Positions 1-8,788 of a stretch of DNA of 64,000 nt are shown here, piece after piece (position 1 is the stretch's first letter; every line of letters begins with the position of its first letter). The notes beneath the pieces are model-generated. The model was not told the DNA's origin and did not search any database. It saw nothing but the letters and a program-made list of their open reading frames with translations. The DNA lies in NCBI RefSeq assembly GCF_000428725.1, contig NZ_KE386792.1, positions 54,234 to 118,233 on the forward strand. Reading direction: 5' to 3'. This stretch comes from Psychromonas aquimarina ATCC BAA-1526 (GTDB taxonomy: Bacteria > Pseudomonadota > Gammaproteobacteria > Enterobacterales > Psychromonadaceae). The translations under genes were made by a program, and so were the position numbers.

Positions 1-2498
1 TCGGTCACAAATTTATAGATACTGTAATCACGGATGACAGTCTTGATTATGATGTTATTACTTTTTCAGAAGAATCGCGCCTTGCTTATGATCGTGTGCA
101 GCTGAGCGGGTTTTTCTCCGGTAAAACAGCTGATGATTTAGCACTTACCGATGCAGGTTATTACCAGGAGCACGGTATTAACTTTGTGCTGAATGACAAA
201 GTTATAGAGCTTGATACTAATAATAACCGGGTTATCACCAGCAGCGGGCGTATTGAAAGCTACGATAAACTAGTTTTAGCAACGGGTTCTTACCCGTTTG
301 TACCGCCTATTCCCGGCAGCGATCAGGCGCATTGTCACGTATACCGCACCATTGACGACCTTGAAGCCATTACTGAGTCGGGAAAAGTCAGTAAAACCGG
401 TGTCGTTATCGGCGGCGGTCTGCTCGGTCTTGAAGCGGCCAACGCACTGAGCAACCTTGGCTTAGACACACATGTCGTCGAATTTGCACCGCGCTTAATG
501 GCTGTGCAGTTAGATAACGGCGGCGGTGCATTACTGCGTCGTAAAATTGAACAATTAGGCGTTAAGGTTCATACCGAAAAAGCGACCAGTGAAATTACTG
601 TCGGCGAATTCTGCCGTTACCGTATGAATTTCGCCGACGGCAGTTTTTTAGAAACTGATACCATTGTTTTTTCTGCCGGTATTCGTCCGCAGGATGAGCT
701 TGCCCGTCAGTTTGGATTAGAAGTCGGTGAACGCGGCGGCATTGTTATCAATGATCAGTGTCAGACCAGTGTGCCTAATGTTTATGCCGTCGGAGAATGT
801 GCTCTCTGGCAGGGGCAGATCTTTGGTTTAGTGGCGCCGGGTTATCAGATGGCTAAAACTGCCGCCTCTCATATTAAAGGTGAACAGCTGTCTTTCAGCG
901 GTGCTGATATGAGTACCAAACTCAAGCTGCTCGGTATTGATGTTGCCAGCATCGGCGAAGTGCACGGAAATACGCCGGGCGCTCAGTCATATACTTTCAG
1001 CGATGAAATTGAACAGGTCTATAAACGCCTGATTATTTCACAAGACGGTAAAAAACTGGTCGGCGCAGTGCTGGTCGGTGATGCGCAGGCCTACGGGACA
1101 TTACTGCAGCTTCTGCTTAACGATATGACTTTGCCTGACAATCCCTCTGTTCTTATTCTCCCGGATACGGGAGAAGAAAACAGTGCTGGTTTAGGCATTG
1201 AAGCTCTTCCCGACAGCGCCTCAATTTGTTCATGTTTCGATGTAAGCAAAGGCGATATTAAGCAGGCGGTGGCCGCCGGCTGCTGCACTATGTCTGATTT
1301 AAAGGAAACAACCAAAGCCTCAACGGGCTGCGGCGGCTGTTCAGCTTTAACCAAACAGGTATTAGATGCCGAGCTGGCCGCTTTAGGTTTTACCGTCAAC
1401 AACCATATTTGTGAGCATTTCGCCTATTCCCGTCAGGAGCTTACTGACATTATCCGTATCAAAAAAATCAGCACCTTTGCTCAGCTTCTTGACAGCTGCG
1501 GTACTGGTTTAGGCTGTGAAATATGTAAACCTGCCGTGGGCTCGATTCTCGCCTCTTACTGGAATGATTATGTGCTTGAAGATGCACATATCGAGCTGCA
1601 GGACAGTAATGATCTGTACCTGGGTAATATCCAGAAAGACGGTACCTACTCAGTTGTGCCGCGGATTGCCGGCGGCGAAATTACCCCGGATAAACTGATC
1701 ACATTAGGTCAGGTGGCCAATGAATTTGACCTGTACACCAAGATCACCGGCGGACAGCGTGTGGATCTGTTCGGTGCACAGCTGCATGAACTGCCGGCTA
1801 TCTGGAAGAAACTGGTCGATGCGGGATTTGAAACCGGTCACGCCTACGGAAAATCAGTACGTACGGTGAAATCCTGTGTCGGCAGCACCTGGTGCCGTTA
1901 CGGCGTTGATGACAGCATGGCGCTGGCCGTTAATATTGAGAATCGTTATAAGGGCCTGCGCTCCCCTCATAAAATCAAATTTGCGGTTTCCGGCTGTACG
2001 CGGGAATGCGCAGAAGCACAAACCAAAGATATCGGCATTATCGCCACCGATAAAGGCTGGAACATGTATGTCTGCGGTAACGGCGGCATGCGTCCGCGTC
2101 ATGGAGATCTATTTGCTTGTGATCTTGATCAGCAGACCCTGCAGTCTTACATCGACCGCTTATTAATGTTTTATATCCGCACCGCCGACCGTCTGCAGCG
2201 CACCTCGGTATGGCTGGAGAACCTCGAAGGCGGACTGGATTATTTAAAAGAGGTGGTTATTGAAGACAAGCTGAATCTAGCCGCCGAACTTGAACAGGAG
2301 ATGCAGAGCAATATCAACAACTACCAGTGTGAGTGGAAAACGACGCTGCAGAATCCTGAAAAACTCAAACGTTTTAAGCACTTTGTTAACAGTGACACAA
2401 CAGACAGCCATCTGGCTTTTGAACTGGAACGCGAGCAGCGCATACCGGTAAAAAAAGTACAGCAGCAGAGCATTAAAATAATTGAACTGACTGAATAA
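1..2498 (+). CDS. nirB: Nitrite reductase [NAD(P)H] large subunit NirB, 5' partial
   Basis: Large subunit of the cytoplasmic siroheme nitrite reductase, which reduces nitrite to ammonium with NAD(P)H. The reading frame is open from base 3 and the residues encoded there (GHKFIDTVI..., then RLAYDRVQLSG) already align with the NirB N-terminus, so the true start lies roughly a dozen codons outside the window; the first in-frame GTG at 96 is not the start. About 831 codons are visible, close to the usual 847. Domain order: FAD/NAD(P)H oxidoreductase with the second dinucleotide fold GGGLLGLEAA; BFD-like [2Fe-2S] domain with CSCFD and CGGC; ferredoxin-like half-domain; siroheme/[4Fe-4S] domain with C-x5-C (CVGSTWC) and C-x3-C (CTREC). 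It heads a block with nirD, a nitrate transporter and a kinase, which points to assimilation rather than respiration. Confidence 0.97.
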   Translation, partial: GHKFIDTVITDDSLDYDVITFSEESRLAYDRVQLSGFFSGKTADDLALTDAGYYQEHGINFVLNDKVIELDTNNNRVITSSGRIESYDKLVLATGSYPFVPPIPGSDQAHCHVYRTIDDLEAITESGKVSKTGVVIGGGLLGLEAANALSNLGLDTHVVEFAPRLMAVQLDNGGGALLRRKIEQLGVKVHTEKATSEITVGEFCRYRMNFADGSFLETDTIVFSAGIRPQDELARQFGLEVGERGGIVINDQCQTSVPNVYAVGECALWQGQIFGLVAPGYQMAKTAASHIKGEQLSFSGADMSTKLKLLGIDVASIGEVHGNTPGAQSYTFSDEIEQVYKRLIISQDGKKLVGAVLVGDAQAYGTLLQLLLNDMTLPDNPSVLILPDTGEENSAGLGIEALPDSASICSCFDVSKGDIKQAVAAGCCTMSDLKETTKASTGCGGCSALTKQVLDAELAALGFTVNNHICEHFAYSRQELTDIIRIKKISTFAQLLDSCGTGLGCEICKPAVGSILASYWNDYVLEDAHIELQDSNDLYLGNIQKDGTYSVVPRIAGGEITPDKLITLGQVANEFDLYTKITGGQRVDLFGAQLHELPAIWKKLVDAGFETGHAYGKSVRTVKSCVGSTWCRYGVDDSMALAVNIENRYKGLRSPHKIKFAVSGCTRECAEAQTKDIGIIATDKGWNMYVCGNGGMRPRHGDLFACDLDQQTLQSYIDRLLMFYIRTADRLQRTSVWLENLEGGLDYLKEVVIEDKLNLAAELEQEMQSNINNYQCEWKTTLQNPEKLKRFKHFVNSDTTDSHLAFELEREQRIPVKKVQQQSIKIIELTE

Positions 2499-2509
2499 GG
2501 GCCAGGGTT

Positions 2510-2680
2510 ATGAGGTTATGGATAACCGTTTATAACAAATTAATGAAAAACCCTATGTTTGCCGCACTTGCTGATGATAAAGGCAGTAATTTGTCTTTTA
2601 TCAGCGATCAACAGCAGGGGGTGAAAACCGATAACCACAATAAAAGAGTTAAATCACAACAAAAGAGGAGATCAAAATGA
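2510..2680 (+). CDS. Possible 56-aa small ORF between nirB and nirD
   Basis: The 178-bp gap between nirB and nirD is filled by an open frame that begins with ATG 11 bases after the nirB stop and ends in a TGA overlapping the nirD start codon as ATGA. The product would be 56 residues, starting MRLWITVYNKLMKNP and ending in a very basic, polar tail. A purine stretch (CCAGGG) lies only a few bases before the ATG, so the ribosome binding site is mediocre. I do not recognise the protein. The exact fit between two co-directional genes would allow translational coupling to nirD, but nirD has its own good AGAGGAG site, so the frame may be accidental. Confidence 0.3.
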   Translation: MRLWITVYNKLMKNPMFAALADDKGSNLSFISDQQQGVKTDNHNKRVKSQQKRRSK

Positions 2681-3009
2681 ACCAGTGGACAACCATTTGT
2701 AAGCACCAGGAGCTTAGCGAAAACAGCGGCGTATGTGTTTTGTTTGAAGAGCAGCAGGTTGCCGTTTTTTACTGCAAACGCAGCGCAGCTCTGTATGCAG
2801 TTTCTAACTTTGATCCGATTGCTCAGGCTAATGTTATTTCTCGAGGCATTATGGGCTCAACTCAAGAGCAGACTTATGTGGCATCGCCTTTATATAAACA
2901 GCGTTTTGACTTAAATACCGGTATCTGCCTGGACTCACCTGAGTTTGCACTAAAAACCTTTTCAGTACGTGTTGAAGCAGAGCAGGTGCAGCTGAAAAAA
3001 GCTGGATAA
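2677..3009 (+). CDS. nirD: Nitrite reductase [NAD(P)H] small subunit NirD
   Basis: Small subunit of the NAD(P)H nitrite reductase, 110 residues against about 108 in E. coli. It has a Rieske-like fold. The sequence shows the family pattern (WTTICKHQEL at the start, AVSNFDPIAQANVISRGI in the middle, ASPLYKQRFDLNTGICLD towards the end) but, as in other NirD proteins, none of the Cys/His ligands of a true Rieske cluster. A strong AAGAGGAG ribosome binding site sits upstream of the ATG. It follows nirB on the same strand and should be in the same transcript. Confidence 0.95.
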   Translation: MNQWTTICKHQELSENSGVCVLFEEQQVAVFYCKRSAALYAVSNFDPIAQANVISRGIMGSTQEQTYVASPLYKQRFDLNTGICLDSPEFALKTFSVRVEAEQVQLKKAG

Positions 3010-3089
3010 AGTCTGCGTAACAGCAGCTCTGATTAAGCGCCGCCTCGGACGTTTAATAGTATTTTTTGTATTTAAGAAAGGACCAAATT

Positions 3090-4556
3090 GTGGATAAAAC
3101 GGCATTTAACATATTCTCTTTTTCAGGAAAGATGAAAACACTGCATTTAAGCTGGATGGCATTTTTTATTACTTTTGCAGTCTGGTTTAACTTCGCACCG
3201 CTGCTGCAGGCGGTAAAAGAAACCTTGGGATTAAACACCGAACAGATAAAAACACTGCTGATATTAAATGTCGCCCTGACCATTCCTGCCCGGGTGATTG
3301 TCGGTTCATTAACCGACAAATATGGTCCGCGTGTGGTGTACTCAGCACTATTGGCGCTTTGTTCCATTCCCTGTTTTGTATTCGCTTTTTCGGAAACATT
3401 TTTACAGGCGGCTGTTGCCCGTTTTGCTCTGGGTTTTATCGGTGCAGGTTTTGTAATCGGTATCCGCCTGGTTTCAGAATGGTTTCCGCATAATGAACTG
3501 GGCACGGCTGAAGGCATCTACGGCGGCTGGGGCAACTTCGGCTCGGCAGCCGCTGCATTTACCCTGCCGACTATTGCACTGCTGTTCGGCGGTGAAGACG
3601 GCTGGCGTTATGCCATGGCGCTTACCGGTCTGATCAGTCTGCTGTTTGCATTTGTATTTTATGCCAATATCAGTGATACACCAAAAGGGGCAACCTACTT
3701 TAAACCGGCCAACCTGACAGCAATGGAAGTGACTTCAAAAGGAGATTTCTTTTTATTATTAATAATGAAAATTCCTATGTATGCCGCTTTAGCATTATTA
3801 GCATGGAAATTATCCCCTGCAGGCATCGCCATAATTTCCACTACCGTTACCTATACTGTGTACGCCGTCTTAGCGGCTGTTTATATATATGAATGGTCAC
3901 AGGTATGGAAAGTTAATAAATCCATTTTCAGTACACCGGTGGCGCAGATACACCAGTACAAATTCAAGCAGGTGGCAGTACTGAATATCCTCTATTTTGC
4001 CACCTTTGGTTCAGAATTAGCGGTCGTTTCAATGCTGCCTTTGTTCTTTTCTGAAACCTTTGAACTGACACCGGTAGCTGCCGGCATGGTGGCATCTGCC
4101 TATGCATTTATGAATCTAGTTTCCCGCCCCGGCGGCGGCTGGATTTCAGATAAATTCGGACGTAAGTCTACGCTGGTCATTCTGACCGCCGGTCTGGCCT
4201 TAGGTTACCTGCTGATGGCGCAGATTACCGGTGAGTGGACTCTTTGGCTTGCAGTGGCAGCTGCCATGTTGTGTTCGTTTTTTGTACAGGCAGGCGAAGG
4301 AGCCGTTTTTGCAACGGTACCGTTAATTAAACGCCGTATGACCGGGCAGATAGCAGGCATGACCGGTGCTTATGGTAATGTCGGCGCCGTAGTTTATTTA
4401 ACTGTATTGTCATTTGTTGATTACCAGACCTTTTTCTACGTAATTGCAGTGACAGCCTTTCTCGGTCTGCTTACACTAACCCTGATGACCGAACCTGAAG
4501 GACAGATGGCAGAGGTTAACCAGGACGGCACTGTGACCCTGATTGATGTCAGTTAG
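3090..4556 (+). CDS. NarK/NasA family nitrate/nitrite transporter (MFS, NNP family)
   Basis: Inner-membrane transporter of the nitrate/nitrite porter family, about 488 residues with 12 expected membrane helices. Visible signatures are the MFS loop GSLTDKYGPR after helix 2, the nitrate signature region GGWGNFGSAAA, and its second-half counterpart GAYGNVGAVVY. The GTG at 3090 is the preferred start because an AAGAAAGGA site precedes it by a normal distance; an in-frame TTG at 3066 has no ribosome binding site. It lies between nirD and a PP2C/kinase gene (11 bases to the next start), the same company that nasA keeps in pseudomonad nitrate-assimilation clusters, so nitrate or nitrite uptake for assimilation is the likely role. 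Confidence 0.92.
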   Translation: MDKTAFNIFSFSGKMKTLHLSWMAFFITFAVWFNFAPLLQAVKETLGLNTEQIKTLLILNVALTIPARVIVGSLTDKYGPRVVYSALLALCSIPCFVFAFSETFLQAAVARFALGFIGAGFVIGIRLVSEWFPHNELGTAEGIYGGWGNFGSAAAAFTLPTIALLFGGEDGWRYAMALTGLISLLFAFVFYANISDTPKGATYFKPANLTAMEVTSKGDFFLLLIMKIPMYAALALLAWKLSPAGIAIISTTVTYTVYAVLAAVYIYEWSQVWKVNKSIFSTPVAQIHQYKFKQVAVLNILYFATFGSELAVVSMLPLFFSETFELTPVAAGMVASAYAFMNLVSRPGGGWISDKFGRKSTLVILTAGLALGYLLMAQITGEWTLWLAVAAAMLCSFFVQAGEGAVFATVPLIKRRMTGQIAGMTGAYGNVGAVVYLTVLSFVDYQTFFYVIAVTAFLGLLTLTLMTEPEGQMAEVNQDGTVTLIDVS

Positions 4557-4567
4557 AGGTATTAAAA

Positions 4568-6343
4568 ATGAAGTCCAGCAATAGTCGGAAAAAACAGCAC
4601 AAAGCAGAGCTTGAACTATGTATCGGCGGTTATTCCAGTCCGGGCAGACGGCAAGTTAATCAGGATGCTTTTGCGGTAAAAAAACCGGCTCTTGCTTCAG
4701 AAAGGAAATATAAAGGTTTTACCGCCTGTATCGCTGACGGGGTCAACTGCAGCAGCAATGCGCAGCAGGCCAGTCAAACCAGCGTGACACAATTTATTGC
4801 TGATTATTACAGCACACCGCAAAGCTGGAGCGTGCAGAAATCCGCCGGAAAAGTATTAAATTCGCTTAACTCCTGGCTTTTTCAACAGAGCGGCCGCAGT
4901 GATTTACGTCATAACGGACTGATTACCACATTCAGTGCGGTTATTTTCAAAGCCGCTAAGGCTTATCTGTTTCATGCCGGTGATACACGCATTTATCGTT
5001 ACCGGGCCGGCAGTCTGACCCTGTTAACCAAAGATCACAGCCGTCCCCAGTACGGTAAAAAAGATTTTCTTATCCGCGCCCTGGGCATGGACTGTCATTT
5101 AGATGTTGATGTTCAGACCATAAAACTGCAGATCGATGATATTTTCCTGTTAACCAGTGACGGCATACACGACAGTTTAACGAACCGGGTCCTGCTGGAG
5201 CATATGGAGGCTGTCAATAACAACACATGCAGTTCAGGTTCATTTGAGCAGTCAGCCGAAAATATCAGTGAGCAGGCGCTGATAAACGGCAGTAAAGATA
5301 ATTTAAGCTGTTTAATTATCGCTGTTAAACATGTACCGCAGGAGGATGCCGTATCGCTCTACCAAAGCCTGAAGCAGCTGACCATTCCACCGGCGCTGCA
5401 CAGCGGAAATACAATTGACTGCTTTGTTATAGAAAAAGTGCTGCACCAGGGAGCGCGCAGTCATATTTATCTGGCCCGCGACCAGCGGGATAAGCAGCAG
5501 TACGTATTAAAAATGCCTTCTTTAAATTTTGCCGATGATCCTGTTTATCTTGACGGTTTCAGCCGTGAGCAGTGGGTCGGCACAAAACTCAAAGATGCGC
5601 GGCTGATGAACATTTTACCCGCAATAGATAACTCCCCTTTTCTCTACCATATTTGTCAGTTTGTCCCGGGTATTACCCTGCGTCAGTGGATTTATGACAA
5701 CCCAAAACCTGCACTGCAGAATGCCCGGGAAATCATCCGCAGTATAGTCAGTGCAGTAAGGGTAATGCAGCGTGCTGGTCTGGTGCACCGGGATTTAAAG
5801 CCGGAAAATATTATGATTGCTCCGGACAATTCGATCACCTTAATCGATTTCGGTACAGTAAAAATTGACGGATTAGATGAAATATCGCCCGCTTTAAGCG
5901 ATAACCTGCCGCTTGGGGATCTGAATTATATGGCGCCGGAATATCTGCTTCAAGGCAGGGCAGACAGCCAGTCAGATCTGTTTTCTGTCGCTGTTATTGC
6001 CTATGAGCTGCTTTGCGCTGAACTGCCCTATAAAAAAATTAATACGCAGTCACTGCAGCGGGCGAAACAATCACACTGGAAATATCAGAGCATCAGCCGC
6101 TTTCGCGAGGATCTGCCGTTCTGGCTTGATTATGCACTGCACAAGGCACTGCTGCCGGACACAAACAAACGCTGCCAGGCAATGAGTGAGTTTGTTACTG
6201 ATCTCTATACACCGAATCCGAAACTGCTTAAAGCCCATGAAAAAGCCCCTTTAATTGAGCGGAATCCGCTGCGTTTCTGGCAGTTATTATCAGCAGCCCT
6301 GCTCCTGACCGCATTTGCAGAGTTTATTCTGCTCCTGAGCTGA
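4568..6343 (+). CDS. Bifunctional PP2C-type phosphatase / Ser-Thr protein kinase, membrane-anchored
   Basis: Fusion of two opposing activities in 591 residues. Residues about 15-255 form a PP2C domain: GRRQVNQDA (metal-binding D33), IADGV (D57-G58), FHAGDTRIY, TSDGIHD (D198-G199) and DNLSC (D244-N245). Residues about 285-550 form a Hanks-type kinase: a reduced glycine loop (HQGARSHIYLA, only one glycine), candidate ATP lysine in YVLKMP (K315), HRDLKPEN (D409, N414), DFG (427-429) and APE (456-458). A hydrophobic helix ends the protein (about 570-590), so it is probably anchored in the inner membrane with both domains cytoplasmic. Genes of this type are known next to nirBD/nasA, for example in Pseudomonas; its target here is unknown, and control of the adjacent transporter or reductase is inference. 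Confidence 0.92.
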   Translation: MKSSNSRKKQHKAELELCIGGYSSPGRRQVNQDAFAVKKPALASERKYKGFTACIADGVNCSSNAQQASQTSVTQFIADYYSTPQSWSVQKSAGKVLNSLNSWLFQQSGRSDLRHNGLITTFSAVIFKAAKAYLFHAGDTRIYRYRAGSLTLLTKDHSRPQYGKKDFLIRALGMDCHLDVDVQTIKLQIDDIFLLTSDGIHDSLTNRVLLEHMEAVNNNTCSSGSFEQSAENISEQALINGSKDNLSCLIIAVKHVPQEDAVSLYQSLKQLTIPPALHSGNTIDCFVIEKVLHQGARSHIYLARDQRDKQQYVLKMPSLNFADDPVYLDGFSREQWVGTKLKDARLMNILPAIDNSPFLYHICQFVPGITLRQWIYDNPKPALQNAREIIRSIVSAVRVMQRAGLVHRDLKPENIMIAPDNSITLIDFGTVKIDGLDEISPALSDNLPLGDLNYMAPEYLLQGRADSQSDLFSVAVIAYELLCAELPYKKINTQSLQRAKQSHWKYQSISRFREDLPFWLDYALHKALLPDTNKRCQAMSEFVTDLYTPNPKLLKAHEKAPLIERNPLRFWQLLSAALLLTAFAEFILLLS

Positions 6344-6575
6344 TAATTTTCCTTTCTCTCACCACTGTACAGTGCGCTCTCAGAAACCTCAGGCGCACAC
6401 AAATCTAAAAAAAGACCTAAATTTGACCTCTGTTGCAGGTATGCCCTAACCTAAGCCGCAGTAATGGCCTACTCTTATTGTAAATTATATTTTTTCGATA
6501 TTTTTCAATACTTAATACTAATATCTTTAAGCTCTACAGGACAGTTACAGCTTCAACATAAAGGATAAATACACT

Positions 6576-8240
6576 ATGAAATTAACGATTAAAGCCCGAC
6601 TTATTCTCCTGGCACTGCTGCCGGTAGTGGTTATTTCGTCGATAATTATGACCTTTACTTATATTGAGACACATAAGTTAAGCAGTGCGCAGATGGAAAC
6701 AACACAGGCGCAGATGATGGAAATGAAACGCGCGGAGTTAAAATCCTATATTAGTATTGCCGAAACAGCTATCACTCAGCTCAAACAGGATAATGCCCCG
6801 CTGGAAGAGGTGGTTAAAACACTGCGCAATATAAAATTTGGTAAAAGCGGTTATTTATTCGGTTACACCTCCGACGGCGTACGTGTTTTACTCGGCTCGA
6901 GCGATAAAGGCATCGGTGATAATTTTTACTCACTACAGGACAAAGAAGGTAATTACTTAATCCAGGATATAATCAAAACAGCACGCAGCGGCGATGGTTA
7001 TTCCGTGTATTATTTTCCAAAACCTAATGGAAGTGTTGCCCTGCCAAAGCTCGCTTACAGTATCTACTTGTCTCAATGGGATTTAAATATCGGAACAGGT
7101 TTTTATACCGATGATATCGATGCAGTACTGGCGCAGATGCAGCTGCATGCAGACGAACAAATGCTCGGCAGTATGACCACCATCGGGCTGATAACAGTTG
7201 TTGTGGCGCTGATCGTTGCCGCACTAGGCATTACTATCAACAAAAGCATCACCACCCCGCTGGAGCAGTTTGATGAGTCAATCCGCAGTTTTGCCAGCGG
7301 CGATGCAGATTTAACCGCCAGGCTGCCGAGCTTCAACATCCCTGAGTTTAATAACTTAAGCCGTAACTTTAACAAATTTGTGGTTAAACTGCATGAAATC
7401 ATCGGCCATGTATCACATGTCAGCGATCAGGTTGTCAATGAAACCTCACAGATGACCGAACGTTCGTCACAGGTAAACAGCCTGGTGACCAGCCAGCGTT
7501 CTGAAACCGAGCTGATATCAACAGCCATGACCGAGATGACCACTTCTGCACACGAAATATCACAAAATGCATCGCAGGCGGCCCATTCAGCACAGGATGC
7601 CGATACGAATGCGCAGACCGCAATGAGCACAGTTAATGAAGCATCTGAGTCAGTAAAAACACTGGCTGCAGAGCTTGATGAAGCAAGTGCAGTAATTGCC
7701 CGGCTTGAAGGAGATGTACAGAATATTGCCGGAACCTTAACCATTATTCAGGAGATTGCCGAGCAGACTAACCTGCTGGCATTAAATGCAGCCATAGAAG
7801 CAGCCCGCGCCGGCGAGCAGGGGCGTGGTTTTGCAGTGGTTGCCGATGAAGTCCGCAAACTGGCCAGCCGCACTCAGGAGAGTACTGCGCAGATTCATGA
7901 ACGTATCAGCGCATTAAAATCAGGCTCGGACTCTGCGGTGCAGGTAATGGAATCCAGTAAAAACTTCAGTACGCTGACTGTTAATAAAGCCGTGGCGGCC
8001 GCCGAATCTTTAGTATTAATTATTGATTCAGTTGGTAATATTATGGAAATGAATACTCTGATCGCTACCGCGACTCAGGAGCAGAGTGTTGTCGGGCAGG
8101 ATATTTCCAAACGTATTGTATTAGTTTCGGATCAGAGTGCCGACTCGGCGGCATTAGCTAATGAGAACCGCGACGGCAGCCTGGTATTAACAGAAAAAGC
8201 TAATGAGCTGTCAGACTTAGTGGAGCGCTTCAAAATTTAA
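6576..8240 (+). CDS. Methyl-accepting chemotaxis protein with Cache sensor
   Basis: Chemoreceptor of 554 residues. Layout: membrane helix about 9-29, periplasmic single-Cache domain about 30-185 ([13 protein letters not shown], then [12 protein letters not shown]), second membrane helix about 201-221, HAMP linker from about 222, and the cytoplasmic coiled-coil signalling domain with the conserved hairpin tip [19 protein letters not shown] followed by [15 protein letters not shown]. It would sense a small ligand in the periplasm and control CheA. There is no CheR-tethering pentapeptide at the C-terminus (it ends VERFKI). It stands alone, 232 bases after the kinase gene and facing a gene on the other strand, so it has its own promoter. 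Confidence 0.95.
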   Translation: MKLTIKARLILLALLPVVVISSIIMTFTYIETHKLSSAQMETTQAQMMEMKRAELKSYISIAETAITQLKQDNAPLEEVVKTLRNIKFGKSGYLFGYTSDGVRVLLGSSDKGIGDNFYSLQDKEGNYLIQDIIKTARSGDGYSVYYFPKPNGSVALPKLAYSIYLSQWDLNIGTGFYTDDIDAVLAQMQLHADEQMLGSMTTIGLITVVVALIVAALGITINKSITTPLEQFDESIRSFASGDADLTARLPSFNIPEFNNLSRNFNKFVVKLHEIIGHVSHVSDQVVNETSQMTERSSQVNSLVTSQRSETELISTAMTEMTTSAHEISQNASQAAHSAQDADTNAQTAMSTVNEASESVKTLAAELDEASAVIARLEGDVQNIAGTLTIIQEIAEQTNLLALNAAIEAARAGEQGRGFAVVADEVRKLASRTQESTAQIHERISALKSGSDSAVQVMESSKNFSTLTVNKAVAAAESLVLIIDSVGNIMEMNTLIATATQEQSVVGQDISKRIVLVSDQSADSAALANENRDGSLVLTEKANELSDLVERFKI

Positions 8241-8261
8241 AAAAACTGAGTTTAGTTTAAC

Positions 8262-8300
8262 CAGCGCCTTGATGTTCATCCGCTGAATATCAAGGCGCTG
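8262..8300. terminator. Perfect 12-bp hairpin between convergent genes
   Basis: CAGCGCCTTGAT and its exact reverse complement ATCAAGGCGCTG are separated by 15 bases, just after the chemoreceptor stop and before the 3' end of the opposing gene. No long T-run follows on the plus strand; reading the minus strand, a T-rich stretch comes about 15 bases later. Probably a shared transcription terminator. Confidence 0.55.
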
Positions 8301-8314
8301 TGAGAGACAACAAA

Positions 8315-8665
8315 TTACCTGCTGATTAACCGAGCATGCACAATCAAACTGTCTGTATAACTGAAACCGTAACCAAAACCACCGTCTAAAACGGTACTGG
8401 CATGGTGCGAACCGGAAGTGACAGGGACTATCGATACAACTTCAAAACCCTCTTTATTGAGCTGTGCTACCACATCGGACAGATCCTGGCTAAGGCGCTT
8501 CGAATCAACCTGACAGTCAGACTGATATTTGGTTTCCAGCCAGATGGTTTCTTCGATGGTACTGCTCAGCTCACCGTCAGCATGCAGCTGTCCGGTGGGA
8601 ATTTTCAACGTTTTTGATTTTAATTCGTGGCCGAGGTAGGCAGGTACCAGCACTATCTTATCCAT
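8315..8665 (-). CDS. Hypothetical protein, 116 aa
   Basis: Unrecognised small protein without signal peptide or membrane helix. It begins MDKIVLVPAYLGHELKSKTL and contains GSHHASTVLDGGFGYGFSYTDS near the C-terminus, a glycine/aromatic-rich stretch that could be a loop or strand hairpin. The start is supported by an AGGGAAGA ribosome binding site. Codon use resembles its neighbours. It is separated from ppiD by a strong terminator and from the chemoreceptor by a hairpin, so it is a single-gene unit. No function can be given from sequence alone. Confidence 0.75.
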   Translation of the reverse strand: MDKIVLVPAYLGHELKSKTLKIPTGQLHADGELSSTIEETIWLETKYQSDCQVDSKRLSQDLSDVVAQLNKEGFEVVSIVPVTSGSHHASTVLDGGFGYGFSYTDSLIVHARLISR

Positions 8666-8733
8666 AAGTTGATCTTCCCTAGCTGTCTTTATAAGATAAG
8701 TTTAGCCGCTAATTATATTTTTATTAACCATAC

Positions 8734-8762
8734 AAAAAAGGCGCCTGAGCAGGCGCCTTTTT
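8734..8762 (-). terminator. Rho-independent terminator after ppiD
   Basis: AGGCGCCT and its complement AGGCGCCT flank the tetraloop GAGC (8747-8750), with six A on one side and five or more T on the other. The hairpin can stop transcription on both strands; it lies 27 bases after the ppiD stop and also shields ppiD from nothing but its single neighbour. Confidence 0.85.
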
Positions 8763-8788
8763 AAATTATATTAAAACTTCAATTACAT

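Noticed and set aside
96-98. GTG at 96 as the nirB start
   Set aside because: In-frame codons from base 3 match the conserved NirB N-terminus, so the gene continues out of the window.
1091-1402. Minus-strand open frame inside nirB
   Set aside because: Antisense shadow of the nirB [2Fe-2S] region with no own signals.
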